Shown here piece after piece: positions 8,700 through 17,532 of a stretch of DNA of 36,413 bases. Made by a program: the position numbers and the translations under genes. Numbering within the stretch: the stretch's first letter is position 1; every line of letters starts with the position of its first letter. A model generated the notes under the pieces. The model had not been told where the DNA came from. It worked only from the letters and a program-made list of their open reading frames with translations, and did no database searches. The DNA comes from CAZUVM01 sp964623885. GTDB lineage: Bacteria; Verrucomicrobiota; Verrucomicrobiia; Limisphaerales; UBA8199. The stretch is taken from contig CAZUVM010000213.1 in the NCBI GenBank assembly GCA_964623885.1, positions 1-36,413 on the forward strand. Reading direction: 5' to 3'.

Positions 8700-9698
8700 A
8701 TGAACCAGGTAGCGGAAATGGGAATAAAGCAAACGCAGCGCGGCGCAAGCCAACTCGACCAACTCAAACGTTTCACCAAGGTTGTTGCCGATACCGGGGA
8801 TTACGGCACCCTCAAGGAATACGCTCCTCAGGATGCGACGACCAACCCTTCGTTGATTTTGAAGGCGGCTGAGATGCCTGAGTATAAAGCGATGGTCGAG
8901 AAAGCCCTGGCCGATCATCGCCAAGGGGCGACATCCCGCGAGCAGTCCTTGAGCCTGGCCATGGATGCCCTGCTGGTGTTGTTCGGCATCGAGATCCTTA
9001 AAATCGTTCCAGGTCGCGTTTCCACTGAAACCGACGCGGATCTTTCTTTCGACACGCAGGCATTAATCGACAAAGCTCGCCGCTTTATTGAACTTTATTC
9101 AAATAACGGCATTGGCCGTGAGCGAATCCTCGTTAAGATCGCGTCGACCTGGGAAGGCATTCGGGCCGCCGAGGTGCTGGAACGCGAAGGGATTCACTGC
9201 AATATGACCCTGTTGTTTTCGCTGCCGCAGGCTGTTGCGGCTGCCGAAGCCAAGGCCACTTTGATCTCTCCCTTTGTCGGTCGCATCCTCGATTGGTATA
9301 AGGCCAAAACCGGCAAGGATTACGCCCCAGTCGATGACCCGGGAGTTCAATCGGTGCGCGAAATCTACGCCTATTATAAAAAATTTGGGTATCCTACGGA
9401 AGTGATGGGAGCCAGCTTTCGCAACAAAGGCGAGGTCCTGGAACTCGCCGGCTGCGATGCCCTGACTATCAGCCCCAAACTGCTGGGTGAGCTCAAATCC
9501 TGCACGGATCCGGTGCCACGCAAATTGGATTCTGATGTGCTAGCCAAGGCTCCTATTTCTCGCCTGGATTTGGACGAAAAGAAATTCCGGTGGCTCTTGA
9601 ACGAAAATGCCATGGCCACGGAGAAACTCTCTGAAGGCATCCGTATCTTTAATGCCGATGCCCTCAAGCTGAAGGAATACATAGGACAGAGAAACTGA
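8700..9698 (+). CDS. tal: Transaldolase
   Basis: A 332-residue class I transaldolase of the pentose phosphate pathway, which moves dihydroxyacetone between sugar phosphates. Signatures are VVADTGDYGTLKEY near residue 28, PQDATTNPSLILKAAE, and the Schiff-base lysine K146 in ILVKIASTWEG; CNMTLLFSLPQAVAAAEA and ISPFVGRILDWY follow. The length and the FRWLLNENAMATEKL region match the TalB subfamily. The start may be 8700 or the Met at residue 7; neither has a Shine-Dalgarno. It seems to be transcribed alone. Confidence 0.96.
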   Translation: MNQVAEMGIKQTQRGASQLDQLKRFTKVVADTGDYGTLKEYAPQDATTNPSLILKAAEMPEYKAMVEKALADHRQGATSREQSLSLAMDALLVLFGIEILKIVPGRVSTETDADLSFDTQALIDKARRFIELYSNNGIGRERILVKIASTWEGIRAAEVLEREGIHCNMTLLFSLPQAVAAAEAKATLISPFVGRILDWYKAKTGKDYAPVDDPGVQSVREIYAYYKKFGYPTEVMGASFRNKGEVLELAGCDALTISPKLLGELKSCTDPVPRKLDSDVLAKAPISRLDLDEKKFRWLLNENAMATEKLSEGIRIFNADALKLKEYIGQRN

Positions 9699-10109
9699 CG
9701 GATGCGATAATACGGGCTGAGCCCGAGCGATCCCAAGGTCCCGCTTACTGGGCTAAGAAGTGGTCGCACATGAAGGCCTTGACCTGAGGTCAGTCTGCGC
9801 AGCATCCAATTCCGAAAGTCGAGGAGGTGCGCAACCGGATAAAGCGTTAGCGCTAATCAATTCGAATTTCGGTCTTTGGTCTTCTCGGCTTTCGGGTCTC
9901 GACCTTCGGCCTTGGCAGTTCCTTCGCAAAAGCCTTTAAGCCCCAGCTTCCCTTGGCCATGAATGGCCTGACAAGTGCTTTCCACCACTAGAATACTTCA
10001 TTATGGGTGCCGGATGCTCGCAAATGCAGGCCTGCTCGCGCAGACCTCACGGGGGCACTGTCTCAATCCTCCACGGAAACTGCTTCATACTCAGACACAA
10101 TCATGCCTT
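9699..10109. other. 411-bp gap between transaldolase and the kinase-like gene
   Basis: I see no convincing gene. An in-frame start of the next gene exists at 9975, but residues before 10110 do not look like protein. The gap holds a short near-palindrome (CGGGCTGAGCCCG near 9713-9725), the palindrome TTAGCGCTAA near 9848-9857, and a pyrimidine-rich stretch (about 9865-9925) made of degenerate TTCGGTCTT/CTTCGG units. Confidence 0.5.
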
Positions 10110-11660
10110 ATGACTTATCCGACTGCCTATAGCGTGGTGCTCAGCCTGCTGCCCTGCATCATTCCCCCTTACGCGATTCGCCTGAATCGTGCCTTTGGCA
10201 CCCAGCGCGTAGGCTGGGGTTTAGTAGCTGTTTTTTCTTTGTTGGCCATTCAACAGGTGGCCCGGTATTGGTTTCCCGTGGGCTTGGGATTTGATCCTGT
10301 GCTCACTCGCGACTTGCTCAATTTCGTTGTTCCGGTGCTGCTGCTCATCGGCATGGTCCACATCGAAACCATCCTCAAGGAACGTTCGAATATTGAAAAG
10401 GAAGAGCAACGAATGCGCGCCGACCTCGAACGCCAGGTCCAGGAACGCACCGCCGAATTGGATCTGGCCAATGAAGAGCTTCAGCGGGAGCTTTCGCTGC
10501 GCAAACAGGGCGAGCAGGAACTCAAGAAATCCAAAGAACAATACCGCTTCCTTTTCGATGAAAACCCTCAGCCCATGTGGATTTTCGATCGCCATACCTA
10601 CGCCTTTTTAGCGTTCAATTCGGCCGCTTTGCGCCATTACGGCTATGCCGCTTCGGAATGGCGAGCGATGACTGCGGCCGATTTGTGCCCGGCGCACGAT
10701 ACCAAGACCTTTGCCGCCGATGCTCTCAAAGCCAGTCCGGAAGTCCAACGCCGCGGCCTGTGGCATCATCGCAAAAAAGATGGGTCTACGATCGACGTCG
10801 AAATCGCCGCGCTTGATCTTGTGTACGCCGAGCGACCGGCGCGTTTGATACTGGCTAACGACGTCACGGCGCAGCGGCTGCTCCAAAAACAAATGTTGGA
10901 AACTCAAAAGATGGAGCTGACCCGGCAACTCGCCGGCGGGGTGGCCGACAACTTTGGCCAACTCGTCACAGTGATTGAAGGATACGCCGGCGCTCTCGTT
11001 CAAAAGTGCCATGACACCGCGGCCGTTGAACCGCTCAAGCGAATCGCGGCCACCGCCAGCGCGGCCGGCGGCCTTACCCGCCAGCTATTGGCCTTGGTGC
11101 GCCGCCACCCCATGCATCCCCAGCTTCTCGATCTCGCCAAGCTGATCCAAAACCAGTCTCCTGCCTTGCAGCATCTGGTCGGAAATGCCATTAACGTCGA
11201 ACAAATACTTACGCCGGAAACCTGGCCGATCAACGGTGACCCTGCCCTGATTGGCCAGATTCTCCATCACCTGGTGCTCAACGCCCGCGAAGCGACGCCT
11301 GAGGGCGGCAAAGTGACCATCAGTCTGTCACCCATTCTCGTCACGCCTGAGCATGCTCAGCGATGCGAAGGCGCTCAGCCCGGCAATTGCGTCCGCTTGA
11401 CCGTTTCCGATACCGGCTGCGGCATGACTCCGGAGGTGCAGGCCCATCTGTTCGAGCCGTTCTTCACTACTAAAGAGCAGAGCAAAGGGCACGGTCTCGG
11501 CTTGGCCACCGTCCACGGGTTGGTGAAACAGCACGGCGGTTGGGTTGAAGTTTCCAGCCAGCTTGGCGGCGGTTCACACTTCACGGTCATTTTTCCGTGC
11601 GTCCAGCCTCCAGCAACCGCGCCAAAAACGGCCGCTCCCGCCTTGGAGCTCGTGCACTGA
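10110..11660 (+). CDS. Histidine-kinase-like membrane protein lacking the phospho-acceptor His
   Basis: A 516-residue protein with kinase architecture. I start at ATG 10110 (MTYPTAYSVVLSLLP), which opens straight into a membrane segment. Three membrane helices span about residues 5-120, then a Glu-rich coiled coil at about 130-185 and a PAS domain at about 186-260. The dimerisation helix reads LAGGVADNFGQLVTVIEGY where the family has LAAGVAHDFNNILTVIQGH, as in the hybrid kinase of this window. The phosphorylated His is therefore D280 here, and the following D and N-N are also changed. The ATPase domain looks intact: LVLNAREATPEGG, DTGCGM, GHGLGLATVHG and FTVIFP. It may be a pseudokinase that modulates a partner or works only as a phosphatase or ATP sensor. 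No response regulator is adjacent. Confidence 0.88.
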   Translation: MTYPTAYSVVLSLLPCIIPPYAIRLNRAFGTQRVGWGLVAVFSLLAIQQVARYWFPVGLGFDPVLTRDLLNFVVPVLLLIGMVHIETILKERSNIEKEEQRMRADLERQVQERTAELDLANEELQRELSLRKQGEQELKKSKEQYRFLFDENPQPMWIFDRHTYAFLAFNSAALRHYGYAASEWRAMTAADLCPAHDTKTFAADALKASPEVQRRGLWHHRKKDGSTIDVEIAALDLVYAERPARLILANDVTAQRLLQKQMLETQKMELTRQLAGGVADNFGQLVTVIEGYAGALVQKCHDTAAVEPLKRIAATASAAGGLTRQLLALVRRHPMHPQLLDLAKLIQNQSPALQHLVGNAINVEQILTPETWPINGDPALIGQILHHLVLNAREATPEGGKVTISLSPILVTPEHAQRCEGAQPGNCVRLTVSDTGCGMTPEVQAHLFEPFFTTKEQSKGHGLGLATVHGLVKQHGGWVEVSSQLGGGSHFTVIFPCVQPPATAPKTAAPALELVH

Positions 11661-11791
11661 TATCTGATCTCGCAGCAGGTAAGGTCCTGATCACGGTGGT
11701 GACAAGGCTTCGCTGGCCTGAAGCCAAAGCTTGCCACGCTCCCCGACTTTCCAGTTTCAGACTTCATGCACCAGCCGCTATGCTCAAATAA

Positions 11792-13369
11792 ATGGTCCTT
11801 GGCCAAACACCGGCTTTACGCCCCTTTGTTTCTTTGCAGGATGGAACTTTCCGTCTTGGTGATAGACTGGTTTTTGCACATACCACCTGGACCTTTCATG
11901 CCGACCAACATTGGGCGCTTACTGGCCCGAACGGTTCCGGCAAATCCCTTTTCGCGGATGGGCTGCGAGGGCGGCTGCCCCTGGTCCACGGTCAGTTAGA
12001 TTACCATTTCCGGCCGCCTGACGGATTGAGCCCGGAGGAAGCGATCGGTTATGTCGCCTTTGAAGAGCGCAAGCGGGCAGTCCACGGCACCGTCGTGCAG
12101 TCACGCTGGAACAGCCTTGAACAAGATGATGCGCTGTATGTCCGGGATTTCTTATGCTTTGACCGCGTGATGGAGGTGAATCCGTTCGAAGTGGCCGCTC
12201 CGCGCGCGCAAGCGCGCCGCGCTTTCGCGCGCCGCCGCAGGCATTTTGTCCGGTTACTCGAACTGGAACCGATTCTTGAACGCCGCTTGCTCGCCTTATC
12301 GAATGGCGAACGGCAGCGGCTGGAAATCGCTTCGGCGCTTTGTCGACCGCTCCGACTATTGATTCTGGACGAGCCGTTCGCGGGCCTCGATTCCGTCATG
12401 CGGCAGCACCTGCATTGCTTGCTGACGCGCTTAATGAAAACATCGCTCCGCGTCCTGCTCATCACAACGCGCACCGAAGATCTGCCAACGCGAATTACTC
12501 ATGTCTTGCGGCTGGCCAATTGCCGTGTCGCTGCACTCGGAACCAGAGCGCAAGTGCTGCCGCGGGCATCCGGCGCTGCTAGCAACCGATCCGCTGCAAT
12601 ACCAGTTCCGGTAACAACTGCGGCTTACGCACAATCTTGCCTGTCCAATCCCAGACCTCATGGCCGCCGCTCTCGTGTGCGTCCGGAACTATTTCGGCTG
12701 ACCAAGGTCACGGTCAAGTACGGCCACAACACGATCCTCCGCCAGGTATCTTGGGCTGTTCGTCAGGGAGAGAGTTGGGCGCTCCTGGGACGTAACGGGT
12801 CCGGTAAATCCACCTTGCTCAGTCTGCTTCTAGGCGACAATCCTCAGGTTTACGCCAACGACATTGTTGTCTTTGGCCAACGGCGCGACGAAGGAAAATC
12901 GGTTTGGGAATTAAAAAGCCAAATCGGCTGGGTTTCACCCGAACTCCACGTTCATTTCGATACTTCCCTCACGTGCTTCGAAGCAGTCGGCTCGGGTTTC
13001 CACGACAGCATTGGCCTTTTTGAGCCATTGACCCGTCGCCAGCAGGCGGCGGTACGCCGCTGGTTGGTACGGTTCAATCTTGCACCTTTCGGTCGTTCAC
13101 CCCTCGATGCGCTCTCTAACGGCACGCAGCGATTCGTACTGCTGGCACGAGCCCTGGTCAAGCAGCCTCAACTGTTGATCCTTGACGAGCCCTGCCAGGG
13201 ATTGGATGCCGGTCACCGGGCGAAATTCATCCGCCTCCTGGAGGATCTCATCCACGGCGGCCGGCCGACCGTTATATACGTAACTCACCGCAAAGAGGAA
13301 ATTCCGCCATCTATAAAGTGCGCGTTGCGCCTGGCGCATGGTTGGGCCCGCACGGAAACCTTGCGTTAG
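11792..13369 (+). CDS. Double ABC ATPase, ModF-like
   Basis: A 525-residue protein with two ABC nucleotide-binding domains and no membrane segment. NBD1: Walker A GPNGSGKS at 45-52, signature LSNGE at 169-173, Walker B LRLLILDEP, D-loop GLD. NBD2: Walker A GRNGSGKS at 333-340, signature LSNGT at 441-445, LLILDEP, and the H-loop His in VTHRKEE. In NBD1 the H-loop position reads ITTRTED, with no His, so the two sites are probably unequal. The layout and the two LSNG signatures resemble ModF (formerly PhrA), often linked to molybdate import but of uncertain role. No modABC genes are nearby. It converges on the gene at 13436. Confidence 0.85.
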   Translation: MVLGQTPALRPFVSLQDGTFRLGDRLVFAHTTWTFHADQHWALTGPNGSGKSLFADGLRGRLPLVHGQLDYHFRPPDGLSPEEAIGYVAFEERKRAVHGTVVQSRWNSLEQDDALYVRDFLCFDRVMEVNPFEVAAPRAQARRAFARRRRHFVRLLELEPILERRLLALSNGERQRLEIASALCRPLRLLILDEPFAGLDSVMRQHLHCLLTRLMKTSLRVLLITTRTEDLPTRITHVLRLANCRVAALGTRAQVLPRASGAASNRSAAIPVPVTTAAYAQSCLSNPRPHGRRSRVRPELFRLTKVTVKYGHNTILRQVSWAVRQGESWALLGRNGSGKSTLLSLLLGDNPQVYANDIVVFGQRRDEGKSVWELKSQIGWVSPELHVHFDTSLTCFEAVGSGFHDSIGLFEPLTRRQQAAVRRWLVRFNLAPFGRSPLDALSNGTQRFVLLARALVKQPQLLILDEPCQGLDAGHRAKFIRLLEDLIHGGRPTVIYVTHRKEEIPPSIKCALRLAHGWARTETLR

Positions 13370-13390
13370 AGCGTGTTTGGAAAACCTGCG

Positions 13391-13411
13391 GAGCGCGGGC
13401 AGTCCCCGCTC
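13391..13411. terminator. GC-rich hairpin between convergent genes
   Basis: GAGCGCGGG (13391-13399) pairs with CCCCGCTC (13404-13411) with one bulged base and a short loop. It lies between the stops at 13369 (+) and 13436 (-). There is no T tract, so it could be a weak two-way terminator or one of the GC-rich intergenic hairpins seen elsewhere in the window. Confidence 0.35.
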
Positions 13412-13435
13412 GCTGCGTTCCTTCCCCAGCGCCTC

Positions 13436-15880
13436 TCAAAACGTCGGGAACTTCAACACTTGAACTTCCTTGCGGAAAACGAGCCGAATAATGTTCTTTT
13501 CGAAGGCGATGTCCACTGGCGCTCGCTTCTGGTAATACTCCCACATCTCGCGCCCGTTACGCGGATTGATCCGCCGCACTCGCAGATAAGGCGAGGCCTC
13601 GAACCCTGTTTCAGGAGGACTCGAGCTTAAGTCTTCGTCCTCCATAACCTGGTAGGATTGCACGGCGAGGATCACCTGCCCAGATACATAATTGATCATC
13701 CCGCCGGGCTCTGCCGTCCAGAGAACTGCGCCGTTGCGCGAATCAACCTTTTCAACTACTGACGCCACTTGCGAATTGAGATCGATCTGGCGTGAGTATT
13801 TGATGCTTTCAGGGCTAGCCGTGGTGGTGTTGAGATAAATCATGTCTTTGTCATCGAAAAACATCCCTACAATGCCGACCGACGGCAGCCGCCAACGCAC
13901 ATTGCCGGTCGCCAAATCAAAAGCGGTTAGCATTCCCTGATCGATCACGTACAATTTGCCTTTGTGCTCCACACACGGTCCACGGCCGTAATTAGCACTC
14001 TCCTCATCAAGCGCGCCCAACCCCTCAGTTACACTGTACGTCAATGGCGCCTGCCAGAGCTTTTTATTATGCTTGTCGAACACAATAATTATCTTGCTCG
14101 CCGTCAGCACATTGACGTCATCCAGCGGAAATAACTTAGGTGGGCCAACCACCTCGCCGGTCCACGAATCTTCCGAGCCCGGGCGTCGAATCGTCACCTG
14201 GTATAAACTCACATTCTCGCTAACAACGTTCCCGCCTCGGGATCGCTGCATCTCGTTCAACATCTCGTTTGCCACTTTCATGCTGTCCGCGGCCGTGATG
14301 CCGCTGTCGAGCGCGGACTTTTTCGGCGGCGCCTTCATCGCGTCGTGCTGGGCAAACCTCGCCTCCTTCAATTTTACGGCGAACTGCAGGAAATCGTCCT
14401 TGGTCGGGATGAGCGAAAAGCTTGTCGTCGGTTCATTCGACAGAGAATCCTCGCCCTCGCCGTCCTGTTTCATCTCTGATAGCGCGCGCTCCTGGTTGTA
14501 AGTTGAGGAAAGCGTCGCCGGCAGCGCGTATTTTGCCGGCAATGGCAGGTGCGAGACTTGCTCGGCGACCTTGCCCGGGTCCATTGGTTTGCCCATATCC
14601 GCACCTGGCACAGTTGGCAGGCCGGCCAATTGCTTCGCTGGTTTTCCACTGGCAGAATTGACCGCGCCCGTAGCCGAGGCTGCCGCCATCGCCATGGCTT
14701 CCGGTGAATTCAAGTCCTGCACCGTGGTTTCGCCTGTGGCAAGATTGATGCGCGTCACCATGGGCCTGCTGGACTCGGAATCCACCATCAGAAGCTCGTC
14801 CCCCCGAGAGATGAGTCCGCCAAAGAAGCGGTTGTTTACTGCCAATTCCTTCACTGGCTGGCCCGTGTCCCAATCATAGCGCTCAAATTTTTTGTAATCG
14901 CCCACCCACACATTTTCGCCTCGAACGTGAAGTTGGAGGGCTTCCGCTTGCGCTCGCGCAAGTTGTCGGGCCAGTTTTTCAACGTCCGGCATTCTCGGCA
15001 CATGCTCCCAGCCCTCGTTATTGGCCTTATCGATCGCGGCCTTCATGACTTTAATCTCTTGTTGGATTTCCGCCTGGATGGCGTTCGTATCCAGCAGATC
15101 CCGCGACCAAAGTTGCTTCTTCAGCTTCATATCATGCCTGGCCAGGATGCTGCCGTGCAGATATACAATTTGATCCCTGTTCTTGCCGCAGATAACGGCC
15201 TGTCCGGATGAAACAAGCTCAGGAAAGCGAATCGAGAAAATTGGTCGGGGCAATCGCCCCGACCAGGTGTACCAAATCCAGAAGCCGAACAATGCCACAA
15301 ATATTGCTCCCACACTCGTGCCCACCCAAACCACCTTGCGCCACAGCCGTGCCTCGACCACCGACTTCTGTCCCGCAAAAATCGGCACCTTTATCCCGTG
15401 TGAATCGGCTTTCGCTTTGCATAGCGGCGAGCAAACGTAGCCGAACATTTCCATGCACTTAGGGCAAAGTGGCTTTGAACAAATAAAACACTTTTCGACC
15501 GCCAACTGGCCAGGGTGCTTCAGGCAAGGGGTGCCTACGACCGACGCAGGCTCGGGCGCAACCGTTTCGGCCGGAGCAGCAGGAGTGTGAACCCGCACAG
15601 CCAAGCCCGAACGCGGTGGGGGCGCATTATCCTCGAGCAAAACTCCCGTCGGCGCGCCTGTCTGCGCCAGTTTTGAAACCGCAGCGGTTCCCTGCAGCGA
15701 CACTGGCACGGGCACACCCCGCGGCGTGCTGCTTTGGCCCAACTCCCGGCGCACGAGGCTGTCCACGAATTCAGATGCGTCGAGTCCGCAAGCCGGGCAG
15801 ACAAATTTCACCGGGCTTGTGGCCATGACCGGGGTCAGGTCGAACTCATATTTCGCGCCGCAAGAGCACTGGACTTTCAT
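13436..15880 (-). CDS. Zinc-finger / single-membrane-pass / PQQ-repeat protein
   Basis: An 814-residue protein of unknown function. The N-terminal ribbon has C5, C7, C28 and C31. After a Pro/Ala-rich linker, a second finger resembles a B-box (C119, H122, C131, C134, C139, C142, C150, C154). One membrane helix spans about 183-206 (VVWVGTSVGAIFVALFGFWI). The rest holds PQQ/beta-propeller-like repeats, for example GKLYVIDQGMLTAFDLATGNVRW (shortened: LTAFDLATGNVRW) and DSRNGAVLWTAEPGG. There is no cleavable signal, so the fingers should be cytoplasmic and the propeller outside, a tail resembling BamB. It is last in the bamA-led minus-strand cluster, 40 bp after a prepilin-like gene. A link to outer-membrane assembly is inference from position and fold only. 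Confidence 0.8.
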   Translation of the reverse strand: MKVQCSCGAKYEFDLTPVMATSPVKFVCPACGLDASEFVDSLVRRELGQSSTPRGVPVPVSLQGTAAVSKLAQTGAPTGVLLEDNAPPPRSGLAVRVHTPAAPAETVAPEPASVVGTPCLKHPGQLAVEKCFICSKPLCPKCMEMFGYVCSPLCKAKADSHGIKVPIFAGQKSVVEARLWRKVVWVGTSVGAIFVALFGFWIWYTWSGRLPRPIFSIRFPELVSSGQAVICGKNRDQIVYLHGSILARHDMKLKKQLWSRDLLDTNAIQAEIQQEIKVMKAAIDKANNEGWEHVPRMPDVEKLARQLARAQAEALQLHVRGENVWVGDYKKFERYDWDTGQPVKELAVNNRFFGGLISRGDELLMVDSESSRPMVTRINLATGETTVQDLNSPEAMAMAAASATGAVNSASGKPAKQLAGLPTVPGADMGKPMDPGKVAEQVSHLPLPAKYALPATLSSTYNQERALSEMKQDGEGEDSLSNEPTTSFSLIPTKDDFLQFAVKLKEARFAQHDAMKAPPKKSALDSGITAADSMKVANEMLNEMQRSRGGNVVSENVSLYQVTIRRPGSEDSWTGEVVGPPKLFPLDDVNVLTASKIIIVFDKHNKKLWQAPLTYSVTEGLGALDEESANYGRGPCVEHKGKLYVIDQGMLTAFDLATGNVRWRLPSVGIVGMFFDDKDMIYLNTTTASPESIKYSRQIDLNSQVASVVEKVDSRNGAVLWTAEPGGMINYVSGQVILAVQSYQVMEDEDLSSSPPETGFEASPYLRVRRINPRNGREMWEYYQKRAPVDIAFEKNIIRLVFRKEVQVLKFPTF

Positions 15881-15920
15881 GATGCTGCGCCTTTCGATTG
15901 CCTCGGATTGTGCTCCTTCT

Positions 15921-16589
15921 TTACGGATTTAGCAACACCTCGCCCGGACCGAGCGGCAGCGCAAAAGGAACATGTGCCGGACTCAATTCCAGATGGCCGT
16001 CACAGAAAAGAAAATTGCCTCCATACTTCCCGTGATTGTTGCCCGGCGCTTTGCCGGTATCCGAAAACGCCAGTTGGCCAGCCACTTTCGCGCTGGCATC
16101 GATCTGCTTGTCGCTAACCAATGCGCTGGCTGCGTTCGTGATGCCTCGACCACTGTAATACGCATAGCTGATCTTCCCTTTGCCCAGCGCTTCGCCGGCA
16201 GGCAAGATCGAGTCCTTGCTGCCCGGGCAAATGAAAATGGAAGTGTCGGAGGTGTAACGCGGCACCAGTCCTTCCAATGCCTCACCCGCCGTCCGAGCGG
16301 CAGCGGGTGCAGGAAGCTTGCCTGCATGGTCGTTGGCGAACACCTCCATCCCGGTATAGACGAATTGCAGGTTCCGCTGGCAGTTCACCTTCAGAGTCCG
16401 TTGGCGGCTCGAACTGTTTGGGCCCCAGTAGAGAGTCGTCAGTATGAGAATAATCAAGACCGTTACGAGCAATTCGATCATCGAAAACCCGGAGTTCGAA
16501 CCACGTAGGAAGTAATCGCCTGGGGTGCGGGGGCTTCCTGGAAGCCGAAAGCCGGCTAATCCGCATCGCCGCAATCGCTCGCGCCGCAT
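15921..16589 (-). CDS. Prepilin-like (type II secretion/pseudopilin) protein
   Basis: A 222-residue type IV prepilin-like protein. I start at ATG 16589 because AGGAGG stands three bases upstream on the minus strand, one of the few clear ribosome binding sites in the window. The 34-residue leader ends in a canonical prepilin peptidase site, G34|F35-S-M-I-E39, followed by the helix LLVTVLIILILTTLYW. The globular part has FICPGSKDS and ends with H-(X10)-DG in HGKYGGNFLFCDGHLEL. This is close to the H-X9-DG signature of the large pseudopilin-like family expanded in Verrucomicrobia and Planctomycetes. It is probably an exported filament or envelope protein of unknown function. It lies between skp and the PQQ-repeat gene. 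Confidence 0.85.
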   Translation of the reverse strand: MRRERLRRCGLAGFRLPGSPRTPGDYFLRGSNSGFSMIELLVTVLIILILTTLYWGPNSSSRQRTLKVNCQRNLQFVYTGMEVFANDHAGKLPAPAAARTAGEALEGLVPRYTSDTSIFICPGSKDSILPAGEALGKGKISYAYYSGRGITNAASALVSDKQIDASAKVAGQLAFSDTGKAPGNNHGKYGGNFLFCDGHLELSPAHVPFALPLGPGEVLLNP

Positions 16590-16681
16590 GATCCTCCTAT
16601 AGCGGAAAAAATGCGCCCAGGCAAACAGAGAAAGAGAATTGCTGGCCGCGGAGCGTACGTCCGACCGACGCCTTTCCCAAC

Positions 16682-16708
16682 AATCCAATCAATCCAAAGA
16701 ATCCATTT
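16682..16708. repeat. Three 9-bp tandem units beginning AATCC
   Basis: AATCCAATC, AATCCAAAG and AATCCATTT follow each other at an exact 9-bp period in the gap between skp and the prepilin-like gene. Only the AATCC(A) half is conserved. Confidence 0.4.
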
Positions 16709-16720
16709 GCATTTGAAGGC

Positions 16721-17362
16721 TTACTTCTTGGCGTCCTTCTTCTTCTCTTCCTTCTTGTCCGGTGCCGGAGTCTCGTCGGCTTTTGCCGCATCAGTCGGAG
16801 CGTTGCGGTTCAGTTCGCCCAGGACGGAATCGGTGAGATCATTTTCGTTATTCGAGTACATCACCACTGGCGTTCCCGCCGCGCTTAAAGCACCCGTGTC
16901 CAGCACGAGCGTAAAACCGGCGGACTTGGACCGCGCGTTTACAATATTCCGGATATCAGTCAGAATGTTCGCCCGCATCCGATCTTGCAGTTCCATCAAG
17001 GTGGCGCGAGAGGTGCGTTCGTATTGCGCGATTCCGTCTTCCTGATCTTTCATGTTCCTCAGCTTGTCTTCGGCAGCCTTCTTGCGTCGATCGCGCTCTT
17101 CCAAAGCCACGCTTTGATCATTCGCCCCCTTGAGCAGCGAATCATAATCGTCCTTCATCTTCTTGTAGTCATCGATCATGTTCTTGTCCTCCTTCTCCAT
17201 CTCCTGGCGGCGAGTTTGCATCTGATCCGAGGCTTGTTTGGTCTTCCAGTAGCCGTCAAAGATCTTTTTAACGTCGATCGTGGCCAGTCGTTGCTGCGCC
17301 GAAGCCACCCCCAAAGATGCCATCAGCAAAGCTAAAACGCCCGTGCGTACAAAATATTTCAT
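16721..17362 (-). CDS. skp: OmpH/Skp-family periplasmic chaperone
   Basis: A 213-residue exported protein. The signal peptide MKYFVRTGVLALLMASLGVASA ends near residue 22 and is followed by QQRLATIDVKKIFDGY, the usual OmpH start (a VD/VKKIF strand then helix). A long charged coiled coil (about 40-135) forms the Skp tentacles, and GFTLVLDTGALSAAGTPVVMY is the closing strand pair (shortened: FTLVLDTGALS). A Lys/Glu/Asp tail ends the protein. Skp carries unfolded outer-membrane proteins to BamA, and bamA lies in the same direction two genes upstream. Unusually, a large propeller gene separates them. Confidence 0.93.
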   Translation of the reverse strand: MKYFVRTGVLALLMASLGVASAQQRLATIDVKKIFDGYWKTKQASDQMQTRRQEMEKEDKNMIDDYKKMKDDYDSLLKGANDQSVALEERDRRKKAAEDKLRNMKDQEDGIAQYERTSRATLMELQDRMRANILTDIRNIVNARSKSAGFTLVLDTGALSAAGTPVVMYSNNENDLTDSVLGELNRNAPTDAAKADETPAPDKKEEKKKDAKK

Positions 17363-17532
17363 AATTGATAGAGAGAAGCAGAATTTACGACGGAATCAAT
17401 TGAAATCCAAAGCTGCCAGGCGGACTGCCTGATTCATCGTGGCCTTCCACTCCGTTTGTCTCACCCGGGTGAATTGCCACGGCACATTCCTCTTTAATAG
17501 GTTCGCTCGTCGGTGTTTGCCCTTTCGGCCTT

